Shown here: piece by piece, positions 45,684 through 53,854 of the stretch
How the letters are laid out: the number at the start of each line of letters is the position of its first letter
How positions within the stretch are numbered: the first letter of the stretch is position 1
The notes under the pieces: generated by a model
Database searches by the model: none
What the model was told of the DNA's origin: nothing
Seen by the model: only the letters and a program-made list of their open reading frames with translations
Source: Motiliproteus sp048265065
GTDB taxonomy: Bacteria > Pseudomonadota > Gammaproteobacteria > Pseudomonadales > Balneatricaceae
Assembly (NCBI GenBank): GCA_048265065.1
Contig: JBLXCH010000007.1
Location: 1-64,000 of the forward strand
Direction: 5' to 3'
Length of the DNA stretch: 64,000 nt
Translations under genes and position numbers: made by a program

Positions 45684-45842
45684 CACAGGGCGAACGGAGT
45701 AGCTCAATTTTATTAAGTGGCTGAGCGTAAGACACAGATACTACGCCGGACAAAAACGTCTCCACATACCCACCATCTTGACCAGTTGCCTGCATGCAAC
45801 AACAAACTGCCCAAACAATTTTGTATCAACCACCTTCAGCAA

Positions 45843-45978
45843 GTAACACTCAACATAAACATCCCTCTAATTAAGTAACACGTTGTATAGACCCACAGTC
45901 AAGATACGTTACAGGTAACACTTGAGTGTTACCTTCTGATACACCGTTGTTACTTTGCTACTTCTTCCCTAGGTAACA
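45843..45978. promoter_or_regulatory. Cluster of GTAACA/TGTTAC sites, candidate CbrB enhancer
   Basis: GTAACA occurs at 45843, 45875, 45915 and 45973, and TGTTAC at 45927 and 45948. The pair at 45915-45932 is a perfect inverted repeat, GTAACACT-TG-AGTGTTAC. Pseudomonas CbrB sites are described as TGTTAC-spacer-GTAACA, and the cluster lies about 60-200 bases upstream of a sigma54 promoter, the normal enhancer position. Exact spacing differs from the published site and is not verified. Confidence 0.7.
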
Positions 45979-46039
45979 CTTCCCACAAATACTGACGCAA
46001 TAAAAACTAACCTTTTGTATTTTATATACTTTTAAAACA

Positions 46040-46055
46040 TGGCATAAGCCATGCA
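46040..46055 (+). promoter_or_regulatory. Sigma54 promoter of the cbrB-pcnB intergenic RNA
   Basis: TGGCATAAGCCATGCA keeps GG and GC exactly ten bases apart and differs from TGGCAC-N5-TTGCA at two positions (T for C, A for T). The predicted start is near G46066, immediately before the first A-rich motif. Confidence 0.68.
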
Positions 46056-46065
46056 AACTAGTTAA

Positions 46066-46285
46066 GTACAAAAACAATAAAGATCAGACACTAGCGACTC
46101 AATAAAAATAAGAAGAGTTGCAAGTCGATGAAACAGCCTAAATAAAAATAATAAATAGGCATCTGCTAGTCACTTTGAACCGCTGTACGTAAATTTGCGC
46201 TTCAGGCAATAAAAATAATAATCCTGAAAACCAAACAGAGATAGCAACGAAGTGACTGGCAATCCTCCTTTCTTTATCTTTCTCT
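46066..46285 (+). ncRNA. crcZ: CrcZ-like catabolite-repression sRNA candidate
   Basis: Located between cbrB and pcnB, the crcZ position in Pseudomonas, behind CbrB-like sites and a sigma54 promoter. The sequence holds four AANAANAA sites, the Hfq/Crc binding code. The first is an unpaired AACAATAA near the 5' end (46072-46079). The others lie in loops of three hairpins: GCGACTC/GAGTTGC (46094-46121), GCCTA/TAGGC (46136-46160) and TTCAGG/CCTGAA (46201-46228). A further stem, GCTAGTCACTT (46165-46175) with AAGTGACTGGC (46250-46260), encloses the third and is followed by a pyrimidine-rich run that may be the 3' end. Length and 3' end are inferred. The sRNA would titrate Hfq-Crc from mRNAs. Confidence 0.75.
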
Positions 46286-46479
46286 ACAAGTCAAAACATT
46301 CGTTAACTCATTGGCTTCTTTGGTAACTTACTCAGTCAGTGTTATTATCTGCTGCCACGTAACGTTGCTATCTGATATGCTCCACTGCTATCAAATTAGC
46401 TTGCTATATACTTCCAGCGTAATCTTTTACTTCGCTGAAGAGAAAGGGCAACGCTGCATCAATGAAGACCAACACTAGC

Positions 46480-46499
46480 GATAACAACAATAACTTTTT
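46480..46499 (+). promoter_or_regulatory. A-rich AACAACAATAA motif in the pcnB start region
   Basis: The bases before the pcnB ATG read GATAACAACAATAAC then a T run, containing AACAACAA, an AANAANAA match, in place of a Shine-Dalgarno. Hfq-Crc binding here would block translation initiation. It may also be chance in an A-rich leader. Confidence 0.4.
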
Positions 46500-47822
46500 A
46501 TGCAGCAAAAAAACGACGTACAAATCATCCCTCGACAAGATCACTCAATTTCCCGCAAAGACATTAACGATAGTGCGCTTAAAGTACTTTATCGCCTTAA
46601 AGACGCTGGCTATGAGTCGTACCTTGTTGGCGGGTGTGTACGCGATATGGTCTTAGGGAAAAAACCTAAAGACTTCGATGTCACGACCGAAGCCACTCCC
46701 GAACAGGTCAACAAACTCTTTCGAAATTCACGGCTAATTGGTCGTCGATTTAAACTTGTGCATGTACGCTTTGGCAGAGAAATCATCGAGGTTGCCACCT
46801 TCCGCGCTTCCCATGACTCAGACGACAACCAAGACAATAAATTAGGTCAACAGTCTGATGTCGGCATGCTAATCCGCGACAACGTTTATGGCTCGGTTCA
46901 TGATGATGCCTTGCGTCGTGATTTCACTGTTAATGCGCTCTATTACTCCATTAATGATTTCGGCATTCATGATCACACCACCGGAATGGAAGACCTTCAG
47001 CAGCGCACTTTACGCATGATCGGAGAGCCTCAACAACGCTACCGTGAAGACCCTGTACGAATGATCCGCGCTATTCGCTTTGCTGCCAAGCTTGAGCTAA
47101 CCATGGCACCTGAAACAGAAGCGCCCATTCGCGAACTCGCACCGTTGCTAGAGAATATTCCCGCTGCCCGGTTATTTGATGAAACACTCAAGCTGTTCAT
47201 GTCTGGACACGCAGTAACAACATTCTATTTGCTGAGAGAGTTCAACTTATTTGCCCCTTTATTCCCTGCTACTGCCTTTGCTCTCGAGCAGGAAATCAAC
47301 AAAGACTCTTCCACAGTAGAAGCCCTAATACTCGCGGCACTAAAAAACACTGACAAACGCATCAAGCAAGGAAAGACCGTCACCCCTGCTTTCCTGTTCG
47401 CTGCAATGCTCTGGCATCCGATGCAAATGCGTTTTGATGAATTGCGTAAACAAGGCACCCCCGTGTTACCTGCAATGCACCAAGCGGCCCAGGAAATCAC
47501 CGTTCAACAATGCCAGGCAACGTCCATACCTAAACGCTTTAGTATTCCAATGCGTGAAATCTGGGACATGCAGTATCGCCTTCCTCGCCGCTTTGGTCGT
47601 CGAGCAGAACAAATTGTCCAGCAGCCCCGCTTTAGGGCAGCCTATGACTTCCTGCTACTGCGTGAAAGTAGCGGAGAAGAACTCGACAACCTTGGTGATT
47701 GGTGGGAATCCTATCAGTTTGCTAACGCTGAGGAGCGCGAAGCTATGGTTGGAAGCTTAGAAAAGCCAAGCAAGCCATTCGCCAAAAAGCGTCGAAACAA
47801 GCACAAGAAAAGCAGCAAGTGA
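46500..47822 (+). CDS. pcnB: Poly(A) polymerase I
   Basis: A 440-residue polynucleotide adenylyltransferase that tags RNAs for decay. It has the nucleotidyltransferase core SYLVGGCVRDMVLGKKPKDF then DVTTEATPEQV and RRDFTVNALYY, the RNA-binding helices REDPVRMIRAIRFAAKL, and a basic tail (KKRRNKHKKSSK). No Shine-Dalgarno is visible and the start is placed on the ATG matching the family start. It overlaps folK by GTGA. Confidence 0.95.
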   Translation: MQQKNDVQIIPRQDHSISRKDINDSALKVLYRLKDAGYESYLVGGCVRDMVLGKKPKDFDVTTEATPEQVNKLFRNSRLIGRRFKLVHVRFGREIIEVATFRASHDSDDNQDNKLGQQSDVGMLIRDNVYGSVHDDALRRDFTVNALYYSINDFGIHDHTTGMEDLQQRTLRMIGEPQQRYREDPVRMIRAIRFAAKLELTMAPETEAPIRELAPLLENIPAARLFDETLKLFMSGHAVTTFYLLREFNLFAPLFPATAFALEQEINKDSSTVEALILAALKNTDKRIKQGKTVTPAFLFAAMLWHPMQMRFDELRKQGTPVLPAMHQAAQEITVQQCQATSIPKRFSIPMREIWDMQYRLPRRFGRRAEQIVQQPRFRAAYDFLLLRESSGEELDNLGDWWESYQFANAEEREAMVGSLEKPSKPFAKKRRNKHKKSSK

Positions 47823-48307
47823 CTGGCACTATCGCATGGGTAGGTCTCGGCAGTAACCTAGCAAACCCGATCAACCAAGTACTGCAAGCTTTTATTGAGC
47901 TGGACCAAATACCAAGAACTCGACTCATCAAGCAGTCAGCGCTTTATGAAAGCGAACCATTTGGTCCCGTAGAGCAAGATAATTTCATCAACGCTGTCGC
48001 CGCTTTAGAGACTGCACTTAGCCCTATCGAGCTACTGGACCAACTACAAGCGATTGAAGCCTTGCATCATCGCGAAAGAAAGGTTCACTGGGGCCCCAGA
48101 ACGCTGGACTTAGATATCCTACTTTTTGGAAACGAACAACTCTGCATTGAACGATTAAATGTGCCTCATCCCTATTTAGCAGAAAGGAATTTCGTGCTCT
48201 ATCCATTGCTAGCCCTAGAGCCAGAACTCACGCTCCCTTCAGGGATTAAATTACAAGCATTACAAGCTGACTGCCACTTAGGCAATTTAAAGCAGCTCTC
48301 GCTATAA
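47819..48307 (+). CDS. folK: 6-hydroxymethyl-7,8-dihydropterin pyrophosphokinase
   Basis: A 162-residue HPPK making the pyrophosphorylated pterin for folate. It has VGLGSNLANPINQV, QDNFINAVAALET, and the signature RERKVHWGPRTLDLDILLFG with the catalytic Asp pair. GTG start overlapping the pcnB stop. panB, often between folK and panC, is absent here. Confidence 0.96.
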   Translation: MTGTIAWVGLGSNLANPINQVLQAFIELDQIPRTRLIKQSALYESEPFGPVEQDNFINAVAALETALSPIELLDQLQAIEALHHRERKVHWGPRTLDLDILLFGNEQLCIERLNVPHPYLAERNFVLYPLLALEPELTLPSGIKLQALQADCHLGNLKQLSL

Positions 48308-48383
48308 TCGCTCTCTATATCATTGCCAATGTTTCTTATTCTTGACCAATCAGCTTAGCCATCCATCAACTCAGATAGAACTC

Positions 48384-49232
48384 ATGAATACAGTTGAATC
48401 AATCAAAGAGCTTCGTCAGGAGCTTCAACAACACCGCATGTCAGGCAAACGCATTGCTTTTGTACCAACTATGGGCAACCTTCATGAAGGTCACCTACAG
48501 CTGGTTCGCAAGGCACACCAGCATGGCGATATTGTAGTCACCAGCATCTTTGTAAACCCGCTTCAATTCGGCGCCAACGAAGACTTTGCAAGCTACCCCA
48601 AAACGCTTGAAGCAGATAAAGCTCAACTGCTAACTGAAGGCTGTCATCTGCTATTCGCACCAACAGTCGAAGAGATGTACCCAAACGGACAACCCATAGC
48701 CACCCAAGTAGCAGTAAAAAGTTTGGGGAAAGATCATTGCGGCTCTAGTCGACCCGGGCATTTTGAAGGTGTAGCGACTGTCGTCACCAAATTATTTGGG
48801 ATTGTGCAGCCTGACGCCGCGCTATTCGGTGAAAAGGACTACCAACAACTAGCCGTTATTAGGCAGCTTACCTTTGATTTGTCGTTACCTATCGAAGTTA
48901 TCGGGGTACCGACAGAACGTGACAAAAATGGCTTAGCGCTTAGCTCTCGTAATAGTTATCTATCGTCTGAAGAACTCGCTATAGCAGCTAATTTATATAA
49001 GACCCTCAATGCCGCCAAGCAAAAACTGCTTTCCCATCACACTACACGAGAAGCAATAGAAGATTCAGCTAAGCAACAGTTAGAAGCACTGGGATTTATT
49101 CCAGACTATTTTACGGTTTGCCGGCAAAATGATTTACAACCTGCGGAGGTAGACGATAAAGAAATCGTAATCCTTGCGGCTGCAACACTGGGTAAAGCTC
49201 GGCTCATTGATAACCTCGCTTTTTGTCGCTAG
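48384..49232 (+). CDS. panC: Pantothenate synthetase
   Basis: A 282-residue ATP-dependent ligase of pantoate and beta-alanine. It has the HIGH-like FVPTMGNLHEGHLQLV, SIFVNPLQFG, the FGEKDYQQLAVIRQL segment and GLALSSRNSYLS. The ATG at 48384 (MNTVESIKELR) fits the family; an upstream in-frame start at 48342 adds 14 unrelated residues. Confidence 0.96.
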   Translation: MNTVESIKELRQELQQHRMSGKRIAFVPTMGNLHEGHLQLVRKAHQHGDIVVTSIFVNPLQFGANEDFASYPKTLEADKAQLLTEGCHLLFAPTVEEMYPNGQPIATQVAVKSLGKDHCGSSRPGHFEGVATVVTKLFGIVQPDAALFGEKDYQQLAVIRQLTFDLSLPIEVIGVPTERDKNGLALSSRNSYLSSEELAIAANLYKTLNAAKQKLLSHHTTREAIEDSAKQQLEALGFIPDYFTVCRQNDLQPAEVDDKEIVILAAATLGKARLIDNLAFCR

Positions 49233-49254
49233 TTCGCTTAACCAAACTAGCGAC
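49225..49254. terminator. Hairpin between panC and convergent envelope gene
   Basis: GTCGCTAGTT at 49225-49234 pairs perfectly with AACTAGCGAC at 49245-49254; the panC stop lies in the upstream arm. T tracts are weak on both sides, so it is a likely 3'-end structure for convergent genes rather than a proven terminator. Confidence 0.5.
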
Positions 49255-49278
49255 AAACCCACCGCCCACTAATCACGT

Positions 49279-50712
49279 TTACTGTTTGAGCTGAACCCTA
49301 CGAACATGCTTAAACAGTAACGGGATCTCCGCATCGCCTGTCCCTATTTGCTGTCGAATTAACATCCGATTATTGAGCACCCCAATAACTTCACCCTCAA
49401 CACTTCGGCCATTAACGGTTTCAACCTTAACCACTTTACCTACCGCACTTCTATTAATGTCCTTAATAGAAACCGCGGTAAAACTCAGCTCTGGTTTTGC
49501 TGGCTTAACCGGCAGCGACTCTTGCTTACTTACCACAGTCGTTGAAGTCACAGCGGACTGCTTAGGAATAACCTTAGTTGGGGTTGCTGGTAATAATACG
49601 CCGCCCACCTTCTCAGACTCTTGAGAATCCAGCTCTTTGCCAAAGTCTCTGTCAGAAGATATAAAGCCATTGTTATTGATAACATCAACCCCTGACATGG
49701 CAGCTCGAGACTCAACAACCGAAGAGGACAACTCCTTCAGCGAATCACCAATATCCAGTCTTTTACCGTTTACCGCGGCTCTCACCTCAATTAAATCCAA
49801 AAAGCTCACATCAGGCATCAACGCGCTCCCCTCCATTGGTAAAGGGTGCTTAAATTCGATCGCCAGCTTTACACTCGCACCAGCATCAAACAACTGCGGA
49901 TAAATACGCACAAATTCTGACGGTGTTTGTAATCCCACAGACGCAAGCTGAGCATTCAAAGTAGCAAGATTTTTTTGAATAAATGCTTCAGTAGTGATTT
50001 GTGAAGCCTGCGTACAGTGCGATATTAGCGTTTCATTGTAGCCTTGATCCAAGGCCTCAATGTTGATCGACATGAGCTGTGGTGGGTGTAGTTCCAACCT
50101 ATCTCGGCTAATCACTTTGTCGTTGATATCAAAGTCAGCGCCGATACCAACAGAACCAATTCCACGCGTATTCGCATTCAATGACGCATTAACAATCTGA
50201 CTTTCTGGGTTGAAACGATATTCAGCCGTAATGTCTGACCTCATCATGCCCAGCTCTAAATCTCTAAGCACCACTGGCTGACCATCTTTTTTTAAACACC
50301 CATGCATCACGGGCTGCTCAAGCATAATAGCAACTAGAGGGTTTTCTGTGCGCACTCGACTATCAAACTGCACATTTTCGAAGCTCAGCGTCGCATCATC
50401 AGGTAATCGTCCATTTTGCCAAGGTGTCCCTTGTAACAAAAGCTGCTGCCAGTCATTCGTGGTTAGCTTTATCGTTTCGACACGTGTCACAACGCCTGAA
50501 TCAAAAAGGTCAAATTCGACCCCTTTCACGCTATATTCACCCTTAAAAGCGATAGGAATAGTTTCGTAGGTAAGCGTGGCAAAAGACGAAACTGATGCCG
50601 TCAACTCATCCATCACATACTTGACTTGGTACCAACTCCAACCAAGATAAACAGATAAAATAAGTACAGGTATTAACAGAGGAACCCAAAGCGCACGCAT
50701 TAGAACGTCCAT
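49279..50712 (-). CDS. Membrane-anchored periplasmic protein of unknown function
   Basis: A 477-residue protein with one N-terminal helix (about 8-25), then a periplasmic beta-rich region to about 330 with a low-complexity Ser/Thr/Pro/Lys linker (about 360-410). A C-terminal module of about 55 residues (VNGRSVEGEVIGVLNNRMLIRQQ) looks like a small SH3-like or Lsm-like barrel. I recognise no family. A start four codons later is also possible. It is followed leftward by the panC hairpin and preceded by a terminator, so it is probably monocistronic. Confidence 0.75.
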   Translation of the reverse strand: MDVLMRALWVPLLIPVLILSVYLGWSWYQVKYVMDELTASVSSFATLTYETIPIAFKGEYSVKGVEFDLFDSGVVTRVETIKLTTNDWQQLLLQGTPWQNGRLPDDATLSFENVQFDSRVRTENPLVAIMLEQPVMHGCLKKDGQPVVLRDLELGMMRSDITAEYRFNPESQIVNASLNANTRGIGSVGIGADFDINDKVISRDRLELHPPQLMSINIEALDQGYNETLISHCTQASQITTEAFIQKNLATLNAQLASVGLQTPSEFVRIYPQLFDAGASVKLAIEFKHPLPMEGSALMPDVSFLDLIEVRAAVNGKRLDIGDSLKELSSSVVESRAAMSGVDVINNNGFISSDRDFGKELDSQESEKVGGVLLPATPTKVIPKQSAVTSTTVVSKQESLPVKPAKPELSFTAVSIKDINRSAVGKVVKVETVNGRSVEGEVIGVLNNRMLIRQQIGTGDAEIPLLFKHVRRVQLKQ

Positions 50713-50785
50713 TATGGTAGTTGCAAGAGAAACTTTACTGTAACGCAGTCATTCTAGAATTCACATTACCCAAGATTCAAAAACT

Positions 50786-50811
50786 AAAAAAGCCGCTATA
50801 AGCGGCTTTTT
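50786..50811. terminator. Bidirectional intrinsic terminator
   Basis: AAAAAAGCCGCT-ATA-AGCGGCTTTTT, a perfect GC-rich stem with A and T tracts, placed just after the Cache-protein stop codon on the reverse strand. It can terminate in both directions. Confidence 0.92.
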
Positions 50812-50832
50812 ATATGGGCTAACAAGGCAAGA

Positions 50833-51411
50833 TTACTTAACCATACCTGTATCGATAGCAACAGTTACAGCACCGATAGCTTCAAGAGTCTTAGGGTCAG
50901 TGATAGCAACACTTACCTGAGAAATCATTTTTCCACCATCTTCTTCAACCGCACTTACTAATACAGAACCTGGACCCATGCCGAAAGTTTTAGAGTGCTT
51001 AGCTTCATCACCCTGCATGTAGTCACCAGTTGGATCAGTCTGGCCAACGTTTAGGCCTTTGTTATCCATGACGAAAATCTCAGCGATCAGGCCATTACTA
51101 TTTGATTTAACTTCGTTTAGGTAACCAGCTAGTGCGTTATTCAATTTGCCTTGGATTAAAGCACCCTTACCGCCAGCTTTCTTGTCTGCACGCCATTCTT
51201 TATCAAGCTTGTCGATATCAGCAGCAGAAAGGTTAGCGTGAGCAGCGTTTTGAGTTTTGATAGCTCCAATGACAGCTGGGCTTTGAGCCCATGCTTTAAT
51301 TTGAGACTCAGCAATGGCAGTACCCTTTGCATTGAAATCTGCCATTGCAGCAGAAGACATCATTGCAGCAGAAAGAGCAATACCAGCAAACGCGAGTTTA
51401 GAAGTTTTCAT
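50833..51411 (-). CDS. Free-standing periplasmic single Cache-domain protein
   Basis: A 192-residue secreted protein with signal peptide (cleavage near AAMA-DFN) and no other membrane segment. The second half carries a PDC/Cache signature: IAEIFVMDNKGLNVGQTD, TGDYMQGDEAKHSKTF and a final beta pair (VSVAITDP, IGAVTVAIDT). Such domains usually sit in chemoreceptors or kinases; here it is alone, next to an MCP. The ATG at 51411 follows GGAG; an upstream GTG is in frame. The ligand is unknown. It may deliver a ligand to a receptor (inference). Confidence 0.8.
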   Translation of the reverse strand: MKTSKLAFAGIALSAAMMSSAAMADFNAKGTAIAESQIKAWAQSPAVIGAIKTQNAAHANLSAADIDKLDKEWRADKKAGGKGALIQGKLNNALAGYLNEVKSNSNGLIAEIFVMDNKGLNVGQTDPTGDYMQGDEAKHSKTFGMGPGSVLVSAVEEDGGKMISQVSVAITDPKTLEAIGAVTVAIDTGMVK

Positions 51412-51533
51412 TATTATATTCTCCACATATTGTTATTTTTTTTTTAAAATTGGGTGACGCGCCGGTACTTTGTACCAGCATGCTACCCACCCGTCAACAC
51501 GCTTTTTCGTCTTAAATCATAATATTCTGGCAT

Positions 51534-51559
51534 AAAAAAACCCGGGCAAGCCCGGGTTT
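51534..51559 (-). terminator. Intrinsic terminator after the MCP gene
   Basis: CCCGGGC and GCCCGGG pair across two bases, flanked by AAA and TTT. On the reverse strand the stem is followed by seven T, a textbook terminator for the MCP, which separates it from the Cache-protein gene. Confidence 0.93.
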
Positions 51560-51575
51560 AAAAACTATTGCTAGG

Positions 51576-53234
51576 TTAAGAAGATACTTTAAAGCGACTA
51601 ATGAGCGCCTGTAGATCAGCCGCCAATCGAGCCATTTCCTCACTTGAACGCTCAGTATGTAAAGCTCCATCTGCGTTCTCTTGAGCTATGGTACTTACGG
51701 TACTTACGTTAACATTCACTTCTTCGGCTACAGCACTTTCTGCCTGAGCCGCATTGGCGATTTGGGAGTTCATATCAGCAATAGATGCAATTGCACTGGT
51801 AACAGCTTGCAAAGCGTCCTGCGTCTTCTGAGATTGTTCTGTTGAGTCATGCGCTAACTTACGACCCAGATCCATCGCAGCAACGGCGTCTCTAGCACCA
51901 CTTTGCAGTCTCTCAATCATGTTTTGGATGTCATGGGTCGATTCTTGAGTACGATGTGCCAAAGTACGAACTTCATCGGCAACAACCGCGAAACCACGGC
52001 CATGCTCACCAGCACGCGCTGCTTCGATCGCTGCGTTCAACGCCAACAAGTTTGTTTGCTCAGCAATGCCATGGATTACATCTAGCACCTTCCCGATGTT
52101 CTCAGAATCACTACCAAGCTGATCCATCATGACGTTAGCCGCTTCAACTTTCTCGGCTAATTCGTAAATGCCACGAACTGTCTGCTCAACGTATTCCTGA
52201 CCTTCAGCTGCTTGCGCATCAGCATCACGAGTTGCTCGAGCCGCTTCAGAAGCGTTTTGCGCTACCTCTTGACTGGTCATGGACAACTCATGAACGGCCG
52301 TTGAAATTTGATCTGTTTCAATTTGCTGACGCTGAATCGACTGACTAGTTTGCGAAGCAACCTGAGCCACTTCATCAACGGTTGAGGCAATTTTTTCTGA
52401 TGATTGCGCTACATCTTTAATGAGCACTTCCAACTTACCGATGAATCGATTAAACGCATTACCAAGACGACCAAACTCATCACGACTGTCATCAGGTAAA
52501 CGAACCGTTAAATCGCCATCACCATCGGCAATATGATTAACACGGTCGATAACTTGGTTAAGAACTCGCGACACCCAAGTCGGAACAACAATCACAAAGA
52601 TTAAGCACAGAATCAAACCAAAAGCGGTAATCACCATTACCGTGGTAAAGGTTCGTGATGCCGTTGTTGTTACCTCATTACTTTTCATCTCAGCTTTGTT
52701 ATTGGCATACTCACCTAACTGATCCAAAGTATCCCGCATTGTTCCAAATGCTTCCGCAGCTGCGCCAAAGCTTAATGTTGTCGCTTCCGCCAATGAACCT
52801 GGGTTTCCATCTAAGGCTAGCTGGACAACATTTCCTGATACCGTTTCCCACTCACCCATCTGCTGGAAAAATCGAGTGGCTAGCTGGCTTGCTTCCGCAG
52901 AAGCTTTGCCTGAAAGGTTAGCAAAACGACCAACTCGATCACGCACTTGAGCAATGTTATCTGCATGATCTGTTAACGCCTCGTCAATACTACTTTGTGG
53001 CAAACCAGATTGTAGCAACGCCCGCTCAGCGACAAGCGCTTGATAAAGATCTCGATCTGCCTGAAGAAGACCTTCAAGTTCAGGCAAAGACACCTGAGCA
53101 ACCGCCACAGACTGTGCCTCAATCTTTTTAATGCCAGTTACACTGGTTACAGCAACCACCAACATTAAAATTGATATTAATGATATGGCTACTATCAGTT
53201 TCACTCGAAAAGAAACATGTTTTAAAAAATTCAT
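51576..53234 (-). CDS. Methyl-accepting chemotaxis protein
   Basis: A 552-residue receptor with membrane helices at about 12-34 and 195-215. A helical periplasmic domain of four-helix-bundle type (about 35-190), a HAMP domain (about 215-270) and a cytoplasmic signalling helix pair follow. The hairpin tip is visible as IDVIHGIAEQTNLLALNAAI and RGFAVVADEVRTLA. It ends in VSS, so lacks the CheR/CheB pentapeptide. The ATG at 53234 follows AAGGGG. Ligand unknown; possible partner of the adjacent Cache protein. Confidence 0.94.
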   Translation of the reverse strand: MNFLKHVSFRVKLIVAISLISILMLVVAVTSVTGIKKIEAQSVAVAQVSLPELEGLLQADRDLYQALVAERALLQSGLPQSSIDEALTDHADNIAQVRDRVGRFANLSGKASAEASQLATRFFQQMGEWETVSGNVVQLALDGNPGSLAEATTLSFGAAAEAFGTMRDTLDQLGEYANNKAEMKSNEVTTTASRTFTTVMVITAFGLILCLIFVIVVPTWVSRVLNQVIDRVNHIADGDGDLTVRLPDDSRDEFGRLGNAFNRFIGKLEVLIKDVAQSSEKIASTVDEVAQVASQTSQSIQRQQIETDQISTAVHELSMTSQEVAQNASEAARATRDADAQAAEGQEYVEQTVRGIYELAEKVEAANVMMDQLGSDSENIGKVLDVIHGIAEQTNLLALNAAIEAARAGEHGRGFAVVADEVRTLAHRTQESTHDIQNMIERLQSGARDAVAAMDLGRKLAHDSTEQSQKTQDALQAVTSAIASIADMNSQIANAAQAESAVAEEVNVNVSTVSTIAQENADGALHTERSSEEMARLAADLQALISRFKVSS

Positions 53235-53629
53235 GATCACCCCTTAACCCTTATGGACCTTAGTCAATCCTCTAGACCCTTCCCTCGAAAAGACGAGAGC
53301 ATCCTTCGGGCTTATTTTATTATTCTGCATCTAAATCCTTTGGCAGCTCAAACATGTAACGGACACATGTCACAATACTTTAGTAATCCTTTGTTACGGC
53401 AGAAAATTCTTAGCAATTACCAACCTAGGTATAGCACATATCAACCGAGACGCTATTGGAGTATAAAATTATCGCTAAAAACAGCGCAAATTGAGCTTTA
53501 GTCAACTAATCTTGACCAACATCAAAGTTATCAACAACAACGCTAAAACAGCTGGCTTTAAACCTTCAAAATCGTCTAGCAAAAAACCATTAAATAGGCC
53601 AAAATCTAAGCCTGTATCACGACCACAAA

Positions 53630-53648
53630 GAAGAGAATGATTCTCATT
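53630..53648. promoter_or_regulatory. Fur-like box
   Basis: The 19 bases match the idealised Fur operator AATGAGAATGATTCTCATT at 17 positions, with the core palindrome GAGAAT-G-ATTCTC perfect. It lies 225 bases before fdsG and about 396 before the MCP. Iron control of the iron-rich formate dehydrogenase is the natural reading. Confidence 0.65.
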
Positions 53649-53838
53649 TGTTTTTAAGGTAATTTACTATAAAAACAACAAGTTAAATAAAAACAAAAGC
53701 AAAAAAAAATCTACAGAAAACGTCGATTAAGATATGCACTATTTTTCATATTTCAAAAAATAGGTCTTAGTGCTACCTTAGGCGCGTGAAAATGCAACAA
53801 CAAGCACTATCCTTAATAAGATAGCTACAAAATTGAGA

Positions 53839-53854
53839 TTCCGTAAAAACGGAA
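53839..53854 (+). promoter_or_regulatory. Leader hairpin before fdsG
   Basis: TTCCGT and ACGGAA pair around AAAA, ending two bases before the AAAGGGTGG ribosome site of fdsG. It could stabilise the mRNA 5' end. Confidence 0.45.

Noticed and set aside
46462..46656. 64-codon ORF overlapping the pcnB start
   Set aside because: Out of frame with pcnB and without ribosome site; the pcnB frame has full homology here.
53253..53501. 82-codon ORF in the MCP-fds gap
   Set aside because: No ribosome site, no conserved pattern, composition of random AT-rich sequence; the region is better read as regulatory.
53528..53536. TTATCAACA as a DnaA box
   Set aside because: A single one-mismatch box without a cluster, AT-rich unwinding element or dnaA/parA neighbours does not make an origin.
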